Assembly (NCBI GenBank): GCA_934047225.1
Contig: OW203989.1
Coordinates: forward strand, 12,747,977-12,811,976
Source: Ypsolopha sequella
Lineage: Eukaryota > Arthropoda > Insecta > Lepidoptera > Ypsolophidae
Direction of reading: 5' to 3'
DNA: 64,000 nucleotides
Shown here: in pieces, positions 35,130 through 43,500 of the stretch
Position numbering within the stretch: the first letter of the stretch is position 1
Layout of the letters: each line of letters starts with the position of its first letter
The notes under the pieces: generated by a model
Databases searched by the model: none
Told to the model about the DNA's origin: nothing
Seen by the model: the letters and a program-made list of their open reading frames with translations, nothing else
Program-made: the position numbers and the translations under genes

Positions 35130-37871
35130 ATGGTGACTACCCGGTCCCAGAGCGGAGACCGCACCACGGAGGAGCAAGCCGCAGCACAGCAGGCAACAGC
35201 GCAGCCAGCAACATCGGTGCACGCCGCATCGGTGCACGCCGCAGCGCTACACGCCGCAGTACTGCACGCTGCCTCGCCGCACGCCGCACCGCCGTCCGCA
35301 TCACCGCTGTCCCATGCAGTGCTGGGCACCGCTGCATCACTGCGTGACGCTGCCGCGCTTCATCCTGCATCACCGCTGCACTCCGCAGCGCTAGATGCTG
35401 CTTTAGCGCTGCAGAGCGCCGCTGCACTACGGCCCGCTACGTCCCAGTGTTCTGCAATACTGGACGCCGCCGCATCGCTGCAAGAGGCCGCAGCCACGCA
35501 GCCCGATACCCCGCTGGGGTGCGCAGTACTGGATGCTGCCCTGACGCTTCGAAGCGCTGCCGCCGCCGCAGCCCTGGACGCACAGCGTGCTGCCGCCACC
35601 GCAGCCCTGGACGCACAGCGTGCTGCCACCGCAGCGCTCCCGGTGCACCCCGCCTACCGTGGCTTGGTCTTTCACGAGCCGCCACGGTCACCATCAGCCC
35701 CGACGACCGCCTACGGGATGCAGCTACCAGCCATCTCTACGGGGGGAGACGTCCGCGCTGCCGACCGACGCGCGCACTCACCTGTGCGCTCAGAGCGCTC
35801 TCACCGAACAACGGCGAGTACGAGAGCCCGCATCCTGAAGGAGCAGCACGAGGCGGAGGCTCAGCTTATCGAGCTTCAGCGCCAGGACCTGCAGCTCCAA
35901 CAAAGGCTGATTCAGCGCACGCTGGCATTCAACGCCGCGGCGCTCGAAGCCGAGGAATCCACGCACGACGCCGACTCTGTGCACGATGACGCACGGGTCG
36001 ACAGATGGATGGTGCAGAACGCAGCACACCTCAACGTTGCGCTGCCATCCACATCGACAGCCAGACCAACGACCCTGGCTTTCACCGAGACTCCCCACCA
36101 GCCCCGGTTACCAGTGACTAGCCGCCGCACACGGTTCGACGATGAAGCCGCAGCTGATCGCCGCCCGCCAGCGCTCTACGATGAGCGCCAGCTCCATGCT
36201 CCACCGACCATTGAGCAACGCGCCGCGGCCGACAGCTTCCCACCAGCGCTCTATGGTGAGCGCCGGCACCACACCTCGCCAACCGTCGTGCCCCGCCTTA
36301 CTGACGAGGCCACAGCCAGTCGCCGCCCGCCAGCGCTCTATCATGAGCACCGGCCCCCGGCTCCACTCCAAACAGAGGACCGCCACCTGCGGTCTCCCAC
36401 GGAGCACCGCCGCCGGCAGTCACCTTCGCCACCACCGGCGGAGCGTCGACGCCGCTCTACAACGCCTTCCCAGCGCGGTCAAGGCATCGACCGCTTGGTG
36501 GAGGCACTGGAGAGAATGTCCCGTGGCCGAGCACCCCCGCGCCAGTCATCGGACCTACCAGCATTCACCGGTGCACCAACTGAGTGGCTGCCATTCAAGG
36601 CAGCTATGCGGGAGTCGACGCAGCTATACCACTTCTCGCCCATTGAGAACATGGCGCGCCTGCGCAACTGCCTGAAGGGCGACGCCCGGGAAGCTGTCGT
36701 CGGCCAGCTCCACTCAACCACCGACCCCGAGAGCATCATGCGGACATTGGAGCAATGCTTCGGCCGCACCGAGGTCATCGTAGACCGAGCCTTGGACGAC
36801 CTGCGTCGCCTGCCTCGACCGGGCCCAGCCGCATCGGAGCTCAACACGTTCGCTGTAAGGGTGTACAATATCTTGTGCATCCTGAAGAATGTGGACCGCA
36901 AGGGGTACATCCACACCCCAATGCTGGCACGGGAGACGCTGGACAAACTGAGCCCACACCTCAAGTCACGCTGGTGTGACTACGCTCACGACCACGCCGA
37001 CCCCAGCGCGTCGGAGTTTGAGCTGCTGTCCCGCTTCCTGATGCGAGAGGCCGACCGAGCGCTGCAGTATATGTTTACGGCAGCGCCCGCACCCGCAACA
37101 AAGGCCCCACCGAAGACGCCCGCACCAGCACCGGCACGCCGACCTGAGCGACGGCGGGAGTCCGCTGCCTACACAGCAGCCGAGACAGAGACAACGGCGA
37201 CGCCGCCGTGCCTCTGCTGTGGTGCTGAGCACCGAACCACGTGATGCCGCAAGCTGCGCGGTATGACTGTCAACGCCCGCTGGGAGTGGGCACGCTCGTC
37301 CAACACCTGCTTCCGATGTCTGGTGAGCAAACATCGCAGGGACCGGTGCAAGGCGAGACCCTGCGGCATCAACGGCTGCACACGCCTACACAACACGCTG
37401 CTGCACTCTGACGTGCCAGCCGCCAACCCAGCAACTGCTACGGGGGGAGCCCCCACTGCGGCTCTCCAACCGGCACCACCTGCCTCACCATCGCCCACGG
37501 CCAGCTCTGAGGCCGTGCTCTCCATCTGCGCGCCGAACACGGCCCGCAGCGTGCTGCTGAAGGTGTGCCCCGTCACCATCACTGGACCCACCGGGACCGT
37601 GAACACACACGCCATTCTTGACGAGGGGTCTACCATTACCCTCGTCGACGTTGACCTGGCGCGCCAGATCGGCGCCGATGGACCCGCAGACCCTCTCAAC
37701 ATAAGAGGAATCAACGCTGTCTGCAAGCAGCCGGACAGCCGCCGCATCAGCCTCTGCATCAGAGGCCGAGATGAAGCCGACGTCCACACCATCTCCGCAC
37801 GCACCATGGGCAGAATGAACCTGCGCAGCCAGGCAGTGCCCAGAGATGTCACGCAGTACCCACACCTGCGT
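35130..37871 (+). CDS. gag-pro: Gag-protease of outer BEL/Pao element, N-terminal part (in-frame stop, then transposon insertion)
   Basis: The start ATG opens MVTTRSQSG. An Ala/His-rich tract with loose LDAALxLxSAA repeats (about residues 25-175) is followed by a coiled coil (about 228-270) and about three diverged copies of a 29-residue ALY(G/D)ER.. repeat (about 330-425). The conserved DUF1759-type Gag domain of BEL/Pao follows (LPAFTGAPTEWLPFKAAM, about 474-650). Zinc knuckles come next (CLCC..H, then CFRCLVSKHRRDRC), and the protease starts with active-site LDEGSTITLV. A TGA at 37242-37244 falls inside the first knuckle, 705 codons in; the frame then stays open to 37871, where the P-like transposon is inserted after a His-Leu-Arg triplet. 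Gag assembles the particle and packages RNA; the protease matures it. The stop may be a CpG-decay nonsense change or a leaky codon. Confidence 0.85.
37865..37871. repeat. Target-site duplication (left) of P-like transposon
   Basis: CCTGCGT, repeated at 50042-50048 directly beyond the other terminus. P elements typically make 7-8 bp duplications. Confidence 0.9.
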
Positions 37872-37893
37872 CATAGTAAAACCAGAAAAGTAG
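37872..37893 (+). repeat. Terminal inverted repeat of P-like transposon (transposase 3' side)
   Basis: 22 bp starting CATAGTAAAACCAG, exact reverse complement of 50020-50041. Confidence 0.93.
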
Positions 37894-38417
37894 ATTAACT
37901 CACGCCCCGTACGAGACTTCAATACCTACTGTGTCAGGGTTGTTCCTTCTTTTATTTTCGTACCTAGCTAATACAAATCAATATTTAAATACATATATTA
38001 TACATATACTACGTAGGTATGTATTATGTTTGTAAATATTAAATTCATTTACATTGGGCCTTCAGCAGCGACAGCCGGTACGAATAGCGATACGTTAAAT
38101 GCACGTGTTACCAACTTATCTGTTGCCGTAGGCCAAACTAAAATGACTTCTATATTCATTAGTAACAGTCTTCGTTGCCGCGAGTCGCCGGAATAGATAA
38201 GTTTGTGGTGCTGAACTGTTCTCAAGGCGGCCCCCTTTGGTGGCACGTTTGATCTACAAAGACGCCGCCGCGCCGCTGCGCCGCGCCGTAGAGACCCGAA
38301 TTGACCTTTATGTAGACCGGGAGCTCAGTACCGTATTTTAACCTTATATGAGGTAGATATTAATAAAAAGCACATTTATTTAAATACGACTTCTTTAATT
38401 TAAAATGGTTACAATTT
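37894..38417 (-). other. 3' non-coding region of P-like transposon
   Basis: Lies between the transposase stop (after removal of the CR1-like insert) and the terminal repeat. It contains a GC-rich patch at 38210-38300 (CGCCGCGCCGCTGCGCCGCG). No continuation of the transposase was recognised. Confidence 0.5.
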
Positions 38418-39696
38418 ATAATATGAAGCACCGGAATTCGTTAAGAGAAAAATTTTAAGAAATTCATATACTAACTGTTCCTTGTGAATTTATTTACCAA
38501 GTTCTTAGATATGTCAGAAAAAATATTGAGTCTTTCCCAAGGATTGGCAATCAACACTGTAGAGAAACCAGAAATAAACATAAACTGGCTTTTCCAAAAA
38601 TCAGACTTGCCAAGGTAAGTGCCTCTTTCGTAGGAAATGGTATAAGATTTTACAATAAATTTCCTAAGGAGGTCCTTACTTTGTCAGAGAATAAGTTTAA
38701 ACTGTATATTATTAAGCAGGGCCTACTGAAAAAGGCATATTATAAAATCAATGAATATTTGGATGACGGTGAAGCATGGTGTTACAGTGATCATGATAGT
38801 ATTTATAATGCAATTAAGTACCTAGTATAATTTCCTAATTTATGATTCCTCTAAGGAGTTAACATTAATTAATTACAGACTGTAAAAGGAAATAGACTAT
38901 ATGAGACAGGTAGACTATATATGATATATATGTTTTTCTTTTTTTTCATTAACCTGAATTCCTGTTGTCTTGTATTTTCTTATCCCTTAGTTAAAGTAGA
39001 TATAAGTCAGTTGTATATTATAAGTTTTATGTAAAAAAACACACGATCTTGCTAAGTTTCTTGCCCTTCTTCTGCGAAGACTAATCTAATGGGCGGAGGT
39101 AGGCATGTGGTTATATGTGTAACCTATTAGTATGTTGTATAGATGTTGTATAGAGGATGGGATTTGGTCAGCTGGCCGCCTGGATTTGTGCTGGGGGCTC
39201 GGTTGGTGATCATTGAACCTTGTTCCTGGTCCCCGGCCGAGTCTCCGTTATGAGTTCGGGCACAGCCACTTATATAGGTGGCTGTGGTTCAGGTGGTTGA
39301 TCGGATTGTATAATATATATTTTACCTATCATTTTAATCGTATATATATTGCTACATAAAATAAATAAACCTTTAATCTAGTTCGTGTACATTTACTATT
39401 TTATTACATATATTTTTATAAGATTAAATTTTGACTTGGGAAACGTGTATTATATATACCTACTTTGCAAAATATTAATTTTAAGTCAGGGTTCAGCAGA
39501 ATACCAGCGCTGTAGCCCCTACTGCAGCATTAAGCTGAGCTGTAATCCTTTTTTATTTACCACTGTTTTCCTAATGTTATATTTACTCGTACTGTTTGTT
39601 AATTTGTATGTATGTATGTTTTTTCTCGTGTCTGTAGTATTTTAAAATAAATTACTTTTCTTTCTTTCTTTCAAAATAAACTATTTGAATTTGAAT
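38418..39696 (+). mobile_element. 5'-truncated CR1-like retroposon inserted at the P transposase stop codon
   Basis: It carries the C-terminal end of a non-LTR ORF2, a roughly 860-bp 3' UTR and a terminal AAATAAACTATTTGAATTTGA tail. Imperfect flanking repeats, TTACAATTT (38409-38417) and TTACAAATTT (39697-39706), look like a target duplication. The 3' UTR matches the fragment at 15545-15855. Confidence 0.75.
38420..38830 (+). pseudogene. ORF2 C-terminal fragment of CR1-like element
   Basis: One frame reads MKHRNS, then after a single in-frame TAA at 38456-38458, ILTVPCEFIYQVLRYVRKN, KIRLAKVSASFVGNGIRFYN and KFPKEVLTLSENKFK, ending at TAA 38828-38830. The hydrophobic LTVP segment, R.K....LP..RL..., and GIR.YN.LP motifs are typical of the region after the RT thumb in CR1/Jockey-type elements. 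About 136 codons remain, so it is inactive. Confidence 0.75.
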
Positions 39697-40011
39697 TTAC
39701 AAATTTGTGACGGAAAAATATTTACGTCCATTACGTCCAGTTCTAAATGCTTTATTATTACTACTTAAAGTGAAGTATATCCTCATCCTAATATATAATT
39801 TCTGCAAAAAATTTTTTGGAAAGCACGGGCAGGGCGATGAGAATTCTATATCATTTAGTTGTTGGTAAATAGACATGCCAATCTTACAATTTAAGTGTTT
39901 TCTATCAAACGCCTTGTGAAATACTTGCTCCATCCTCTCAATATTACTGACAAAGTCATTGGGTGGGACTACTAACAAATTTCGGTCGGTCGCATAATTT
40001 CTATAATTAAG
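39697..40011 (-). CDS. P-like transposase, C-terminal piece beyond the BEL/Pao insertion
   Basis: In the - strand the frame resumes immediately after the GTACC duplication with LNYRNYATDRN and runs 104 codons to a TAA at 39697-39699. The codon phase is the same as at the end of the 46852-48994 exon, where the protein breaks at an Arg-Tyr pair inside the duplicated target. The piece is Asn/Arg-rich (EQVFHKAFDRKHLNCKIGMS) and has no catalytic motif of its own. The stop lies in the probable target duplication of the CR1-like insert, so it appears to be the natural stop. With the BEL/Pao element in place this part is separated from the rest of the gene by 6.8 kb. Confidence 0.8.
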   Translation of the reverse strand, partial: LNYRNYATDRNLLVVPPNDFVSNIERMEQVFHKAFDRKHLNCKIGMSIYQQLNDIEFSSPCPCFPKNFLQKLYIRMRIYFTLSSNNKAFRTGRNGRKYFSVTNL

Positions 40012-40016
40012 GTACC
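40012..40016. repeat. Target-site duplication (left) of inner BEL/Pao element
   Basis: GTACC, repeated at 46852-46856. Confidence 0.92.
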
Positions 40017-40481
40017 TGAGCACGCGATATGACGGCAGTGCTTTGTATCACCATAGGTTTTAAAAATAGCGGGAAGTGAAGAGAAATAATTACGAAGATG
40101 AAAGATCTGACCTTGGGAAGGAGCTGCATGCACCACAAACCACGCTTCGCCTGAGCCACCAAGTCTCTGGTGTTCTCCAAGATGGTTTTCTTCTTCCTCT
40201 TCGTGCCTGGTTGCGCTCTTCTCGGCTAATCTTCTTCGTAATAGTAATAGATGAAAATGAGGCGCACAGCGGGTGCGATCTCAAAATGGCGGGCGGTAGG
40301 GTCGAGGTAGGACCTAGTCGAATGACAATCAGCGTATACCTCCGGCGTGAAAGGCTTCTGATTGACGACTGATTGATTTGCGTCCAAAACTAAGCGGGTG
40401 GAGATGCAGCGAAAATGACAGTTGAAAATATTAATTCACAACTACCCCGCAGTATGAGAGCCACAAGAAGTGGCGCGAACA
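40017..40481 (-). repeat. 3' LTR of inner BEL/Pao element
   Basis: 465 bp; in the element's sense it begins TGTTCGCGCCACTTCTTGTG and ends CGTGCTCA. It appears identical to 46387-46851. A 98-codon frame on its + strand occurs in both LTRs and has no recognisable domain. Confidence 0.95.
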
Positions 40482-40494
40482 TTTGCCCCCGGCG
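40482..40494 (-). promoter_or_regulatory. Polypurine tract of inner BEL/Pao element
   Basis: In the element's sense, GCCGGGGGCAAA directly precedes the 3' LTR, the position of the plus-strand primer. It is short and contains one C, so only moderately convincing. Confidence 0.5.
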
Positions 40495-40581
40495 TTAAAA
40501 CCATTGGTTTTAAAATAAGAATAGAAAAGTAAAAATAAGACAGAGAATAACGAAATTTTGAAGCGGGGGCAAAGAAAGGAG

Positions 40582-43500
40582 TTATTGAGATGGGAGAGGG
40601 CAAAGACGCACGACAGGTCGTTTGTAAACACCTGTCGTCGTTTTGACAGAAGCTACCCTAATGACATTATCTTTGCCAGGGTATACAGCTACAATAACAC
40701 CGAGCGGCCATTGAAGCGGTGGAGTGTTATCGGTAACTACAACGACAACAGATCCAATTTTGATTGGGTTGGAAGGTGTATTCCATTTTCCTCTAGACTG
40801 GAGAAGATGGAGATAATCATTCTTCCATCGCCTTGCGAACGATTCTACCATTTGATCAAGCAACGCGTAGCGACGTAATAAATTAACTGGCTCATCAGCC
40901 ACCTTACAAGCGGGTAATTCTTTTAAAGGAGTTGACATCAGAAAATGTGCAGGAGTTAACGCGCTAAGTTCAGATGGATCTTCACTCAGCAGCGTAAGCG
41001 GACGAGAATTTATGACACATTCTATTTGCGTAACTACAGTTAATAATTCTTCGTAGGTCAACAGTTGAGTACCTACTACTCTATGCAAATGCGTCTTAAA
41101 TCCTTTGACATATATCTCATAATGTCCCCCAAAATGTGGGCTACGTGGAATATTAAATTTCCATTGTATTCTATGATCGGCAAGTTCATTCGCGAAAGAC
41201 GTTTTAAATTCTTCGGAGTTTGTCAAATTGTAAATTTCTGAGAGGGCATTTCTAGCGCCTACAAAGTTCGTAGCATTATCTGAATATACGAAAGACACTG
41301 CTCCACGTCTAGATAAAAAACGTTTGAACGCGGAAAGAAAAGTGTTCGTGCTAAGATCAGTTGCCAATTCAACGTGAACTGCACGAGTCACCAGGCATAC
41401 AAATATGCAGAGGTAACATTTGACGGGACGGACTCCACGTTTTCGATACGGAGTGATACTGATAGGACCACAATAATCCACAGCGCAGTGGACAAAAGCT
41501 TTAGCCTCATTAACGCGGCATGATGGTAAATCTGCCATGAAAGGGAAGGTTTGTCTCGGCTTCGCCTTAAAACAATAATTGCAGCTATGTATTACGCGAC
41601 GAACAATATTTCGACAGGAAAGTATCCAAAATTTTTGGCGGATTATTGACATTAAAGCCACTGGTCCAGTGTGACAATTTTTGCGATGATAATGAATGAT
41701 AATCAATTCGACAATATGATTTTTACGAGGTAACAACACAGGGTGTTGTTGATCGAACGTCATGTCTGTGTTGCGAAGTCGACCACCAACGCGTAACAAT
41801 CCATTTTTATCTAAAAATGGCGATAGTCGATTTAAAGCGGGAGAACAAAGTTTATTTGACTTTAATCTTTTTATTTCATCAAGAAAATAAAATGCTTGAA
41901 GAGCTTTAATCAATGCAACTTCAGCGAAATCCATATCGGTAGCGGTAAAAATATTAGAGCGCGGTAAAATACGTAAAAATCGGTAGATGTAAATGATTGT
42001 GTGTAAAAGCACAAGCCATGACGAAATTCTTTCCGAAAGAGAAAGAAGTGGATGCGGTTCTTCATTACTAAAAGCGGGAAGAGAAATTGTTTTTGATTCC
42101 GGCAAGTTTTCTTCAATAGAAGCTGATTCTATTGTTTTGATTGGCCACTCTTTAGCGTCCAGATAAAGCCAAGCAGGTCCAGTGAACCAGAGCGGGTGAC
42201 TCATCAACTGCGTGGGAGTGAGACCACGGGAAAGACAGTCGCTCGGGTTTTGAGAACCAGCTGTATGGTAAAAACATTCAGCGGGAATAGCGGATATTAT
42301 TTTTGTTATACGCGTCGCGACAAAGGTTTTAAACCTGTGCGGTGAGGAATGTATCCAGTGTAAAGTTACCATAGAATCGGTAAAACAGTAAATACGTTCA
42401 ATATTGTGACGTATTTTATAAGCGTCAACTACACGACGAGTTAATTTCGACATGAGTAACGAGGCACAAAGCTCAAGGCGGGCGACACTGACGGTCTTGA
42501 GCGGACAGACTTTTGACTTTGCGCATACCAGCCGAATGCTAGTGCAAGTGTCTGAGTCATCTTGTACTCTAATATATACGACACATCCGTATCCACGTTC
42601 ACTTGCGTCTGCAAATGATATTATCGAAATTTTCGAATTTTGGAACACGTCTAAGTGGCGTTTAATACGTAAATCCCGCAAAACAGGTAGCTCCTTCAAA
42701 TAGTTTTGCCAAATCTGCGCAATATCAGAGGGTAGTGTTTCATCCCAGTCTAATTTTAAAATACAGATTTTCTGCAAGAGTAATTTTGCGTACAAGATCA
42801 CAGGAGCGGTAAAGCCGAGGACGTCGTACTGACGTGCTATCACGGACAAAACATTGCGTTTAGTACATGGGCGACTATCTAGCGATACAGTAAAAGAGAA
42901 CTCGTCAGAATCAGGCGACCACTGTAAGCCAAGAACTTTAAGAGTTTGAGTTTGTTCTTCAAAATTCTTACTAGAATTTAAGCGGTGAGTATCAGGCAGT
43001 GTATCAAGTAACTGTTGACAGTTACTAGACCACTTGACGAGCTCAAAGCCACCGGCCTTAAGCAATCCTACCAGCTCATCTCTGAGCTGTAAGGAGCCCT
43101 GCACGGTGGGCGTGCTATAGCAGATGTCGTCCATGTAACAGTTTCGTGCGGCTACAGTAGCGGCGAGCGGGTACGATGAACTCCCATCCTCACAGAGTTT
43201 CCTGACTACTCTCATCGCAAGGAAAGGGCTACTACGTAGTCCAAAGCAGACGCGATTGAACTGATAAGCGATAAGCGGTGAACACGTGTCAAAGCGGTAT
43301 AAAAACTTTTGAAATTTGCGATCATCGGCGTTAACCAAAACTTGTAAGAACATTTGTTTGATATCCGAGGTAAAAGCGATTTCATACAAGCGGAAGTCAA
43401 GTAAAATTAAAAACAAATCGTTTTGCAAATTAGCACCTGTGTGCAGCGTGTCATTTAATGAGACACGAGTACCATCAGCGGAGTCAGTCTTAGTACTGGC

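Noticed and set aside
34755..35347. Several long overlapping reading frames on both strands through the heptamer array
   Set aside because: They are open only because a 7-bp repeat without stops reads through all frames. The supported gene is the Gag frame starting at 35130.
40076..40372. 98-codon + strand frame, repeated identically at 46446-46742
   Set aside because: It lies within the two LTRs of the inner BEL/Pao element, antisense to it, with no recognisable domain. Its identity reflects LTR identity, not selection.
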